Part shown: in pieces, positions 16,494 to 24,165 of the stretch
Layout: every line of letters starts with the position of its first letter
Position numbering within the stretch: position 1 is the stretch's first letter
NCBI GenBank assembly: GCA_022447095.1
Contig: JAKUUP010000015.1
Span: forward strand, 1-40,429
DNA length: 40,429 bases
Direction of reading: 5' to 3'
Origin: Candidatus Thalassarchaeum betae
GTDB lineage: Archaea; Thermoplasmatota; Poseidoniia; Poseidoniales; Thalassarchaeaceae
The notes under the pieces: generated by a model
The model's database searches: none
Told to the model about the DNA's origin: nothing
The model's input: the letters and a program-made list of their open reading frames with translations, nothing else
Translations under genes and position numbers: made by a program

Positions 16494-17480
16494 TTAGACT
16501 TCCAATAGACCGCTGCCTGCTCGCTTCGTTAAGACCTTGACCATCTTGCGTCTGTACGACGGAGGATACCAGGTGTTCAGTACTGGCCTGACCGCTTTCC
16601 TAATCGCCTCGGCCAACTCGTTGACGCTGTCCTCGCCGCTCCAATCCCCGAGTGCAGCCTCAGCCTCCTCTGGGTGGTATCCTGGAATCGCCTCAAGCCC
16701 GGTAGTAGCGACTCTGAGTCCGGAAGGGACTCCATTGGAGCCAGATTTCCACAGTACTGCGACCCCCGCCTCGGGAAAATCCCATGATTCTCTCTGTCGC
16801 AGCTTCTGGTAGTCTCCCTGCCACTTCGAGTTGTCCTCAGGTAAGGTGAGATGAGTAACCAGTTCACCGGGCTCCAAAACGTTGCGAGTGATCCCATCTA
16901 GTTCAAAGAACTCGGTCAGAGGCATCGATCGTGTGCCAGTTGGGGTGGCTAGGTGGATGGTCGCGCCTAGGCACATCAGCACCGGGGCAAGGTCGGCTTG
17001 GTAGGTTGCGACGCAGAGCGTGTTCTGGTTTGGGATGACTCTGCAGTCGGCCCCAGTCCCGCAATCGCACTTGTAGCACCATTCAATGGACTCACGCCAC
17101 TCCTCAGACTGGTTGAACCAGAAGCATCGAGTGTCGAGGCAGATATTCCCACCTACCGTCCCCGATCGCCGCAGCATCACGCTTGCAACCGTGCCCGACA
17201 CCTTGGCAATCAGCGGGTGCACGGTATCGGACTCGACGAGGTCTTGCAACCGTACCATGGCTCCTATGTGGGTGTGTGTGAGTTCGGAGAGTTCCGGTAC
17301 TCCCGCCAGTGAGATTACGTGCGGCTTTGAGTTCAGGTGCCACTTGTAGTTAGGCAGTAGATCGGTACCGCCAGCTACCCAGTCAAACTCATGACCGGCT
17401 TGGGCGAGTCCGCCTGCGATTGACAGCGCCTCTTCTAGGGAGCCGGGAGTGTGCAGTGAGAAGGGTGGCATGCGCATCAT
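16494..17480 (-). CDS. Molybdenum hydroxylase FAD-binding subunit with 4-hydroxybenzoyl-CoA-reductase-like Fe-S insertion
   Basis: 328 residues of the CoxM/XdhB/HcrB family. FAD-binding motifs are VAGGTDLL (35-42) and SGTVGGNI (106-113). Directly after the second motif is a Cys-rich insertion with cysteines at 119, 135, 138, 140, 146 and 156. Ordinary xanthine dehydrogenase and CO dehydrogenase FAD subunits lack it. The beta subunit of 4-hydroxybenzoyl-CoA reductase has a comparable loop after the DTRC motif, where four cysteines hold an extra [4Fe-4S] cluster; here DTRCFWFNQSE is retained. The C-terminal CO-dehydrogenase-flavoprotein domain follows. The ATG overlaps the stop of the large subunit (ATGA). 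Such a cluster would fit low-potential electron input. Exact substrate is unknown. Confidence 0.9.
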   Translation of the reverse strand: MMRMPPFSLHTPGSLEEALSIAGGLAQAGHEFDWVAGGTDLLPNYKWHLNSKPHVISLAGVPELSELTHTHIGAMVRLQDLVESDTVHPLIAKVSGTVASVMLRRSGTVGGNICLDTRCFWFNQSEEWRESIEWCYKCDCGTGADCRVIPNQNTLCVATYQADLAPVLMCLGATIHLATPTGTRSMPLTEFFELDGITRNVLEPGELVTHLTLPEDNSKWQGDYQKLRQRESWDFPEAGVAVLWKSGSNGVPSGLRVATTGLEAIPGYHPEEAEAALGDWSGEDSVNELAEAIRKAVRPVLNTWYPPSYRRKMVKVLTKRAGSGLLEV

Positions 17481-20236
17481 TCATCACCTCGATGCCTGCG
17501 TTCAATGTGTTTCCAAGCGCTGCCAGCCAAGCGGGGGTTGTCGATGTACTCGCCACTGGGAGTCACACTGACGATCCAGCGTTCATCCTGTTCGTCGGCC
17601 GGAATCTCTGGATCAAACCCGAACAGCGCCCCGTTGTTGTAATCTGGCGGATCCGGGTCGGTGTTGCGAGCATCGTCACGCTCATCGTGCATGGCTGCAC
17701 GGGCCTCCAGAACACCTTGGAGATCTGAATACTCCAACTTGGGTGAAGTCAACTCGAGGGGATCGGAAACTCCCTCTTCCTTGCAACGCCCCTCGATCAT
17801 CTTGTGCATCCTGTCGGGGGTTATTGGCAACTCGCTGGTACGGACACCGACCGCATCGTGGACCGCGTTGCAGACCGCGGGTAGAATCGGTAGCAGTGGG
17901 CCCTCCCCGGCTTCCTTGGCCCCAAAGGGGCCTTCGGAGTCGTTCGACTCGACGATTATAGGCACAATCTCCGGCATCTCGTGTACCGTGGGAATCTTGT
18001 AATCGAGTAAGTCCGGGTTCAGCAGGTGCCCGTTTCTACCGTAACGCATCTCCTCGCTGAGTACCTGCCCCAGTCCCATGTGACACGAACCGATCATCTG
18101 CCCCTTCACCGCTAAGGGGTTGAGTGCCTTACCGCAGTCGTGCGCAGCCCACACCTTCAGTACTCGGGTCTGACCAGTCTCGACGTCGACCTTGACCTCA
18201 GCGACATAGGCCGAGAAGGAGTATGCTGGAGCGATTCCCGCACCTGCTCCCTTGTGCACCCGACCCATCGGCGGAGTCCTATAGGCACCGGATGAGACCA
18301 GAGCACCGGTTTCCTCTTGCGCCTTGTGAAGCGCCTCTAGATACGAGATTCCAACCGCGGGGTCGTCCTTGCGGTAGATGCGCCGGTCACCCATCACCAG
18401 CTTCTCGACCGGAGCATCGGTGACGTCAGCAGCAGCACCAAACAATTTCTGGCGGATTTCCATAGCCGCGGATATCGCAGCGTTGGCATTCATGAAGGTG
18501 ACACGCGATGAGTAGGATCCGAGATCGACCGGGGCGGTATCTGTCTCCCTGCTCCTGATTCTAATCATCTCCAACGGCAGTCCGAGGACCTCGGCCACTG
18601 ACTGGGCGACTACGGTGTCGGAGCCCTGACCTATTTCGGCAGCACCGGTGTGGACGGTCACGCCGCCGTCCATGTCAACCTTGAGGTGAACCGTGGCGTG
18701 TGGGAACTTGTTTGGCTCCCAGTGTATCGGAAGGCCACTTCCGGAGATGAAGAAGCCGCAGCCGATGCCTATTCCGTGACCATCGGGTAACTTGCGGAAC
18801 TTCTCTTTCCAACCCGAAGCCTCCCTGACCCTCTCTAGGCACTCTCGCATGCCAATGCTGGTGACTCTGAATCCGGTAATCGTGGCTGAGTTGGGAGGAA
18901 GCAGGTTAGCGAGTCTGAATGTGATAGGGTCGACTTCCAGCTGTTCGGCCAGATCGTCCATTCCGACCTCGACCGCGCAACGCGAGTTCACCGCTCCGTG
19001 GCCACGCATGGCGCCACTCGCGGGTTTGTTTGTCCACACCCTCGCGCCGGTGTAGTGGAAGGCTCCGATTTCGTAGGGAGCGGTGTGCAGGACACCGTTG
19101 TAGTAGGTGGTGACGTGACCGAACGAAGCGAAGGCACCGCCATCGATCAGAGCATCGGTCTCGATTCCGCACAGCCTGCCTTCGGAGTCAGCGTGCAGAT
19201 TCATCTCGATTCTTGAGGGATGCCTACCGCGATTGACCAAGAAGACCTCCTCGCGGTCGAAGTTAATTCTCACCGGCCGACCGGTCTTACGTGCTAGGAT
19301 GGCAGCGCACATCTCATGCGGAAACGGGTCGGACTTGCCACCGAATCCCCCGCCTACGAAAGTTCGGTAGACGTTGATCTGGTGCATAGGGATATCCAGC
19401 ACGTCGGCTAGTGCTCGGTGAACGTAGTGGGGAACCTGTTGGGGAGTGTACAGAGTCAGACGGCCAGACGGCTCCCAATGGGCGACGACTGCGTGCGGCT
19501 CGGTGAATCCATGGTTGGCTCCGGCAAACAGCCAGTCCGACTTGTGGCTGGCGACGGCGTTCTCAGTCATGCCGGCGATGTCGCCGAACTCCTGGAACAC
19601 TCTTTTCTGGATGTTCGAGGAGCCGATGTGGTACTTGCCTCTGTCATGAATAGGCTCGTCAGCATCATCTAGTCCCTTGCGCATGTCGTGAGTAGCATCC
19701 ATCTCCTCATATTCGACCTCTATCAGACGAGCTGCTTCCCTAGCGGACAACTCGTCTACGGCAGCGACGCAGGCGACCAAGTCTCCGACGTGGCGGACCT
19801 TGTCCCGTGCCATCGCGTGCTCATCTTTGGTCACAGGAAGCACACCGAAGGTACCGCTGGCATCTTGTCCCGTTGCGATGGCAGCCACACCAGGTAGTTC
19901 TAGCGCCCTCGTCGCGTCGATGGAGAGAACTCTGGCGTAATGGTGCTTCGAGCGAACTATCTTACCGATTAGTTCCCCTGGCAGGCGAACATCATCCCCA
20001 TATTGGGCCTGCCCGGTGACCTTCCAGCGGCCGTCGATGAGGGGAGTGGCCTTACCAACCGCAGAACCGGTCACCAGATCGTCGTGCTTGTGGCTCCCGG
20101 AACCTCTGGTCTTGGCGATACGGTCTTCGTCACGCGGCTCGCTGAACTTACGACTGCCTCCTGAGCCAGGTCGTGGAAATGGCAACTTGCCACCTTGCTG
20201 CCGGTAGCCAACAACCTTGTCTTTCTCATCGGCCAT
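17477..20236 (-). CDS. Molybdenum hydroxylase large (molybdopterin) subunit
   Basis: Catalytic Mo subunit of the xanthine oxidase family. Counting from the GTG at 20245, the molybdopterin motifs are GGGFGGK (298-304), AMRGHGA (412-418), GAAEIGQGSD (534-543) and DLGSYSSR (574-581). GAKEAGEG (775-782) holds the expected catalytic Glu (781). The AMRGHGAVNSR and DLGSYSSRVTF wording resembles the 4-hydroxybenzoyl-CoA reductase alpha subunit. At about 919-922 residues it is longer than that family (near 770), with roughly 60 extra residues at the N-terminus and 100 at the C-terminus. GTG 20245 directly abuts the small-subunit stop; ATG 20236, behind an AGGTG site, is preferred. It lies between the small and FAD subunit genes. 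Confidence 0.93.
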   Translation of the reverse strand: MADEKDKVVGYRQQGGKLPFPRPGSGGSRKFSEPRDEDRIAKTRGSGSHKHDDLVTGSAVGKATPLIDGRWKVTGQAQYGDDVRLPGELIGKIVRSKHHYARVLSIDATRALELPGVAAIATGQDASGTFGVLPVTKDEHAMARDKVRHVGDLVACVAAVDELSAREAARLIEVEYEEMDATHDMRKGLDDADEPIHDRGKYHIGSSNIQKRVFQEFGDIAGMTENAVASHKSDWLFAGANHGFTEPHAVVAHWEPSGRLTLYTPQQVPHYVHRALADVLDIPMHQINVYRTFVGGGFGGKSDPFPHEMCAAILARKTGRPVRINFDREEVFLVNRGRHPSRIEMNLHADSEGRLCGIETDALIDGGAFASFGHVTTYYNGVLHTAPYEIGAFHYTGARVWTNKPASGAMRGHGAVNSRCAVEVGMDDLAEQLEVDPITFRLANLLPPNSATITGFRVTSIGMRECLERVREASGWKEKFRKLPDGHGIGIGCGFFISGSGLPIHWEPNKFPHATVHLKVDMDGGVTVHTGAAEIGQGSDTVVAQSVAEVLGLPLEMIRIRSRETDTAPVDLGSYSSRVTFMNANAAISAAMEIRQKLFGAAADVTDAPVEKLVMGDRRIYRKDDPAVGISYLEALHKAQEETGALVSSGAYRTPPMGRVHKGAGAGIAPAYSFSAYVAEVKVDVETGQTRVLKVWAAHDCGKALNPLAVKGQMIGSCHMGLGQVLSEEMRYGRNGHLLNPDLLDYKIPTVHEMPEIVPIIVESNDSEGPFGAKEAGEGPLLPILPAVCNAVHDAVGVRTSELPITPDRMHKMIEGRCKEEGVSDPLELTSPKLEYSDLQGVLEARAAMHDERDDARNTDPDPPDYNNGALFGFDPEIPADEQDERWIVSVTPSGEYIDNPRLAGSAWKHIERRHRGDE

Positions 20237-20245
20237 CTGAATCAC

Positions 20246-20818
20246 CTAGGTGTCTCCACTGTATCCAGGATGAGGGTCACTCATCGCATCTGTCGCATCT
20301 GGCGTGCCTACGCCAGAGACGAGTATCTCCGAGGCAGCGCGCACGGAGTCCACAATCTGTTGGTAGCCGGTGCACCTGCACAGATTCCCCTCAATAGCGG
20401 ACTTGATTTCATCGTCTGAAGGGCTCGGATTCTCGTCTAGTAAAGCAGAGATGACGACTAGGAAGCCCGGCGTGCAGAAGCCGCACTGGCTCCCGCCGTA
20501 CTCAGTGAAAGTCTGCTGGATGGGGTGCAAGTGATGTCCGTCAGCGAGTCCCTCGATGGTGGTAATATCAGAGCCGTTGGCCTCTTGTGCAAGCATCAGA
20601 CAAGACAGTTTGGGCGTCCCATCGACCAGCACACTGCAGCACCCGCAAGTCCCCATGTCACAGCCTCGCTTGGTACCAAGGCTACCTGCTTGGTCACGCA
20701 AGACATCGAGCAGAATCGCATTGCTTTCGATATGCAAAGCAACCTCGGCTCCGTTCACACTGGCGGACCACGGAACCTCGTCCGGCGCCGGCAGCATTGG
20801 GAGTCGGAACTGAACCAT
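20246..20818 (-). CDS. Molybdenum hydroxylase small [2Fe-2S] subunit
   Basis: 190 residues. The N-terminal plant-ferredoxin-like domain binds one [2Fe-2S] cluster through GCDMGTCGCC and a later Cys in KLSCLML. The C-terminal helical domain binds the second through QCGFCTPG and NLCRCTGY. This two-cluster arrangement passes electrons between the Mo site and FAD in xanthine oxidase-family enzymes. About 20 extra residues precede the usual start, and the tail after residue 165 is Asp/Gly/Pro-rich. The gene opens the three-subunit set and is followed without a gap by the large subunit. A hairpin and the Bat-like regulator lie just upstream. Confidence 0.95.
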   Translation of the reverse strand: MVQFRLPMLPAPDEVPWSASVNGAEVALHIESNAILLDVLRDQAGSLGTKRGCDMGTCGCCSVLVDGTPKLSCLMLAQEANGSDITTIEGLADGHHLHPIQQTFTEYGGSQCGFCTPGFLVVISALLDENPSPSDDEIKSAIEGNLCRCTGYQQIVDSVRAASEILVSGVGTPDATDAMSDPHPGYSGDT

Positions 20819-20859
20819 GCAGTGGCCACACCAGACGTGTCATCCTTTGAGCATTCGGT

Positions 20860-20878
20860 TTGACCCCTGCGGGGTCAA
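20860..20878 (-). terminator. Hairpin at the end of the Bat-like regulator gene
   Basis: A perfect 8-bp inverted repeat (TTGACCCC/GGGGTCAA) with a 3-base loop overlaps the stop codon of the regulator and lies 41 bases before the ATG of the [2Fe-2S] subunit. No T-run follows. It may be a terminator, a processing site, or, since it is symmetrical, a protein-binding site controlling the hydroxylase operon. Confidence 0.5.
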
Positions 20879-21522
20879 TTCAAGTCCTCTGCGACCTTTC
20901 TCATGATTTCCGACTCGGCTCTCTGTAGGTGTTCCCCAAGGGTGCTGCGGGCCATTCCCAGTTCACCAGCCAACTCTCTCAGAGAGATATTGGACTCGGG
21001 GTTGTAGTACCCCCTTCTGATCGCATGGGTGACGACTTCTTTCTGTCTCTTGGTCAATGCCTCCGACCACCCATTGCTCTCTTCGCCCCTAATTGATTGA
21101 ACTTTGATATTGTCCGGAGGCAGTACCATCCTCAGCAGGGCTAGGAATCTGCGAATCGACTTTGATAGGCCTGAGATTCTGAGTTCCATCCCCCTCTCGG
21201 CGTCGATGCCGTAGGGGGGTTGGATGTGTATGTTGGACATCTCGATAGCCGATATGGCGAGAGGATGCTTACATAGCAGGCTCACCAGAATGCCATCCTC
21301 GTCCTCTTCGTGCTCCTCGAGGACCTCGAAACTGTCTAGATTAGATATCTCATCCACCGAATGCCCCTCGCGCATCTTGATCTCCGCTAGTTGGGTGACG
21401 CCCTGATCACTCACGGCGAGATGCCCTAGTACTTCCACCCTCTCCGATATCTCAAGAATTCTAGAGAGTTCTCTGGCCCCTCTCAGAGAGGAGATCTTCC
21501 ATCTCAGGACGACCCTCCTCAT
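20875..21522 (-). CDS. Bat-like HTH-10 transcriptional regulator
   Basis: 215 residues. The C-terminal 60 residues match the archaeal HTH-10 (Bat-type) DNA-binding domain: LTKRQKEVVTHAIRRGYYN, then ISLRELAGELGMARSTLGEHL. The N-terminal 140 residues are a mixed alpha/beta region without a recognised ligand motif; in related proteins this part senses a signal. The gene is immediately upstream of the molybdenum hydroxylase genes on the same strand, so control of that operon is the obvious hypothesis. The signal and mode of action are unknown. Confidence 0.88.
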   Translation of the reverse strand: MRRVVLRWKISSLRGARELSRILEISERVEVLGHLAVSDQGVTQLAEIKMREGHSVDEISNLDSFEVLEEHEEDEDGILVSLLCKHPLAISAIEMSNIHIQPPYGIDAERGMELRISGLSKSIRRFLALLRMVLPPDNIKVQSIRGEESNGWSEALTKRQKEVVTHAIRRGYYNPESNISLRELAGELGMARSTLGEHLQRAESEIMRKVAEDLN

Positions 21523-21566
21523 ACCCGTTGCAAGCCAGTTCAGGTATTGAAATCAGCGGGCCATTG

Positions 21567-22787
21567 CTAATTCCAATAGGCCTCGCGAATCGCTTGGTTT
21601 GTCTCCATGCACATGACCACGTCACCGGGCCTGTTGGCAATCGTAGAGGTGCCGTTAAGGTGCTCGATAATGGGCATGACGTTGCTTTCGTTCACGACCC
21701 CCCAGCCCACCTGCGTACAAGGTGCAATTGGCGAAATCGGAGTGGTACCCGAGAGTGGGTCCCAGGTGTTGAACGAGGGATACCATCCTGAGAGATTCAG
21801 GGTGTTGCGAAGATCGTCGTTGGTCAGGGTGAAGTTCGTCCCGTTGACCATCAGCCCACTGCGTGTATCGGGGTCGGCGCCAGACGACATGTCCCCGAAT
21901 TCGGATCTGAGGTGCATCAGGACCTTAGAAAGCAGCCCGGCTGTCCTCGGAGTGGCGAACGAGGTTCCCGATGTTTCGTGGTAGCCGTCAATGTCGTCAT
22001 GGTTGGGCAGTACCTGCGTCCAGTCCGCGGCGACATCAGGGTAGGAACCGCTCATGGTCTCTTTCTGGTCGTCACCTTCCTCGGCGTAACCCGAGATGCC
22101 GATGCTCCAAGGTGGGCCGGCAGTGGAGTCCTGAATCGCGGGTGAGGGAGAGTTGTCGGCAGCGCCGGTATGCAACTTCTTCTTCTGCACCACAGCGACC
22201 TTCGTAGCATCCTCGATACCCGGCACTGGAACGGAGAGTATCGGACCGAAACTCGTGGTGATCAGATCAACCAGAGGCTGGTTAGCAGCTGCTAGGACGG
22301 CAGCGTCGCTGAAACCTTCGACGAAGAAGATGACGGCATCCGGATTGGCATTGAGGACAGCACCGGTCACAGCCGTGCCATGCCCGTCCTGCGGGTCGTC
22401 GAGAATCGGTATGTCGGTGTTATCGTCAGGAGTGGTACCGATGATGCGTGTGCCGCGGAACCAGACGATGTCCTCCGAGGTAATGTTGTCCCAGCACGTA
22501 CTCTTGTCGGCCTCGTACCTCTCTAACCAAGTCCCGTTCAGAGTCACATCGCAGATCTTGGTCACTCCGAAACCTTCGAGGAGCCACTGAGGGTAGGACT
22601 CGTTCATCCGGAAATGATTGTGGTAGACGTTGATCCCAGTATCAATGGGCGCTACCACGCTGAAGGCACCGAAACCCGATTCCTCTTCGGGCAGCACCTC
22701 GATTTCGTCATTGTCCCCCCACAACAGGCAGCCACTCAGTGGGGCGGCCACAACAAGTAGTGAGAGCATCAATGAGAGTTTGCGCAC
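21567..22787 (-). CDS. Subtilisin-like (S8) serine protease, lipoprotein-type
   Basis: 406 residues from a GTG start. A hydrophobic signal segment ends in LSGC, a lipobox-like motif with Cys20, so the protein is probably exported and lipid-anchored. The catalytic triad is visible: Asp49 in APIDTGIN, His136 in DGHGTAVTG and Ser276 in SGTSFATPRTAG. The oxyanion Asn may be N212 in GAADNSPSP, where the usual SAGN wording is altered. The spacing between Asp and His is long, with an insertion of about 30 residues. It lies on the same strand ahead of the Bat-like regulator with a 44-base gap; no functional link to the Mo enzyme is evident. Confidence 0.88.
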   Translation of the reverse strand: MRKLSLMLSLLVVAAPLSGCLLWGDNDEIEVLPEEESGFGAFSVVAPIDTGINVYHNHFRMNESYPQWLLEGFGVTKICDVTLNGTWLERYEADKSTCWDNITSEDIVWFRGTRIIGTTPDDNTDIPILDDPQDGHGTAVTGAVLNANPDAVIFFVEGFSDAAVLAAANQPLVDLITTSFGPILSVPVPGIEDATKVAVVQKKKLHTGAADNSPSPAIQDSTAGPPWSIGISGYAEEGDDQKETMSGSYPDVAADWTQVLPNHDDIDGYHETSGTSFATPRTAGLLSKVLMHLRSEFGDMSSGADPDTRSGLMVNGTNFTLTNDDLRNTLNLSGWYPSFNTWDPLSGTTPISPIAPCTQVGWGVVNESNVMPIIEHLNGTSTIANRPGDVVMCMETNQAIREAYWN

Positions 22788-22990
22788 GCTCTTGCGCCGT
22801 GAAGGAGAGATTTCAGCCTTCGGAGTCTTTGTTGCGTAATTGCAGGCACATTCATGAACACGGGAAGGGTGACGATGTCGTAGGTGGTCGATTGGGATTC
22901 ATAGGCAGGAAATTATTCTCAAACATTTTCAGGTTCGTTAGCAGGAATATTTCGAACATCATCAATTTCGTATTCAGCGCTTTCGGGAAG

Positions 22991-23293
22991 ATGCCCGTAC
23001 GAGTGGGCCTAGCAATTGTAGGATCAGTATGGCTAACAATAGCATTCGCAGTAGGTTTCATTTGGTCTTGGATAGCAATGTTTGAGCAAGAAGAGTTGAC
23101 TAATGCAGTTCAGAATTCGTTGACTGTAATCCTAGTCATAGTGTTGATTTGGATTTCTATTGCAACTTTCATCCCAAGTCTGGAGAGACAGCCTGAAGTC
23201 GTACACGTTACAGAAAGTCACGATTCCAATTTTGTCGAAATATCACCCAGAGAAACTGTTAGTGATGACGATGAGGCCGAATTAGTCGAGTGA
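22991..23293 (+). CDS. Small membrane protein in an AT-rich patch
   Basis: From the ATG at 22991 the product is 100 residues with two membrane segments (about 5-28 and 42-62) and a C-terminal acidic tail ending DDDEAELVE. The frame stays open upstream to 22739, but that part is antisense to the protease signal-peptide region. A TTG at 22892 would add a basic amphipathic segment rich in Phe and Ile. Base composition is visibly more AT-rich than all neighbours. The stop overlaps the end of the convergent xdhC-like gene by 12 bases. I recognise no family; a recent acquisition or a fast-evolving lineage-specific gene is possible. Confidence 0.55.
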   Translation: MPVRVGLAIVGSVWLTIAFAVGFIWSWIAMFEQEELTNAVQNSLTVILVIVLIWISIATFIPSLERQPEVVHVTESHDSNFVEISPRETVSDDDEAELVE

Positions 23294-24124
23294 ATTGCTC
23301 CGCTTCTCAAGGGCCATAATCTCGGCACAGACGGCTACGGCGATCTCTTCTGGTGAGTCCGCTCCGATATCGAGCCCTATCGGGCATCTCACTGAATCGA
23401 CCGCTTTCTCGGAGATGCCTGATTCGATTGCCGCCTCGCGGAATGCATTCCACTTCACCGTCGATCCGATGGCACCGATTCTCGGTCTCGAGTCTCCCTC
23501 GAGTTTGCTCAGCATCCCCAGAAGCATCTCCTGATCCACGCCCCAGTCATGGCCGAGCAGCAGCACATCTGAGAATCTGCTGAGCGTATCACCGTCTTCG
23601 GAGTCGAGGAACTCCGAGACAGTATTGGCATGCAACTCGCTGGCGAACGGGTAACGATCCACATCGGCGTATTCCGCGCGCACATCGAAGACGCTGTGCG
23701 ACCAGCCGAGGGTATCGCAGACGATGGCAATTGCTCGCCCCACATGACCGCCACCCGCGATGAGTACGTGCGGCATAGGATCCATTACCTCCATCGCCAC
23801 TGTAACACGACCTCCGCACAGGCTGTCAAGAGGCGTCGCCTCTTCTCCCTTCGCATCCTTGTAGAGCACAAAAGTCTCGACCCTGCCGCCCTTCTCGCGA
23901 ACCTGCTGGCGCCCTCCGTTGAGCATACCTTTCAGGACGTCCTCCACTTTCATCTCCAAACCAGCACCGCCGATTGTGCCGAATCTGGCCCCATTCGGAG
24001 TCAGCGCCAGTCTAGCACCGGGTTTTCCCGGAACGCTGCCGCTGGCTTCGATTACCGATGCCATAGCCACGCTCTCGCCACGCTCCAGCCTCTCGAGAAC
24101 CCATGTTAGCACGGCGCGGGTCAT
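23282..24124 (-). CDS. xdhC: XdhC/CoxI-family molybdenum cofactor maturation protein
   Basis: 280 residues. The N-terminal XdhC domain contains MASVIEASGSVPGKPGARLA and the GTIGGAGLE motif. A Rossmann domain follows, beginning VLIAGGGHVGRAIA at about residue 123. The C-terminal part has RIGAIGSTVKW and CPIGLDIGADSPEEIAVAV, all standard for the family. XdhC binds the molybdenum cofactor, promotes its sulfuration and inserts it into xanthine oxidase-family enzymes. Its presence near the three hydroxylase subunits supports an active sulfurated Mo enzyme. It follows the ZIP transporter gene on the same strand. The 30 bases before its ATG closely match those before the acyl-CoA dehydrogenase gene. 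Confidence 0.93.
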   Translation of the reverse strand: MTRAVLTWVLERLERGESVAMASVIEASGSVPGKPGARLALTPNGARFGTIGGAGLEMKVEDVLKGMLNGGRQQVREKGGRVETFVLYKDAKGEEATPLDSLCGGRVTVAMEVMDPMPHVLIAGGGHVGRAIAIVCDTLGWSHSVFDVRAEYADVDRYPFASELHANTVSEFLDSEDGDTLSRFSDVLLLGHDWGVDQEMLLGMLSKLEGDSRPRIGAIGSTVKWNAFREAAIESGISEKAVDSVRCPIGLDIGADSPEEIAVAVCAEIMALEKRSNSLD

Positions 24125-24165
24125 GCCCCTGAGAGCGGGTCGTCCGCCTTTGTGATTGCGCTAGG

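Noticed and set aside
22739-22990. Long upstream extension of the small membrane protein frame
   Set aside because: It runs antisense through the start and signal-peptide region of the protease gene and leaves no space for a promoter; composition of the first part differs from the rest.
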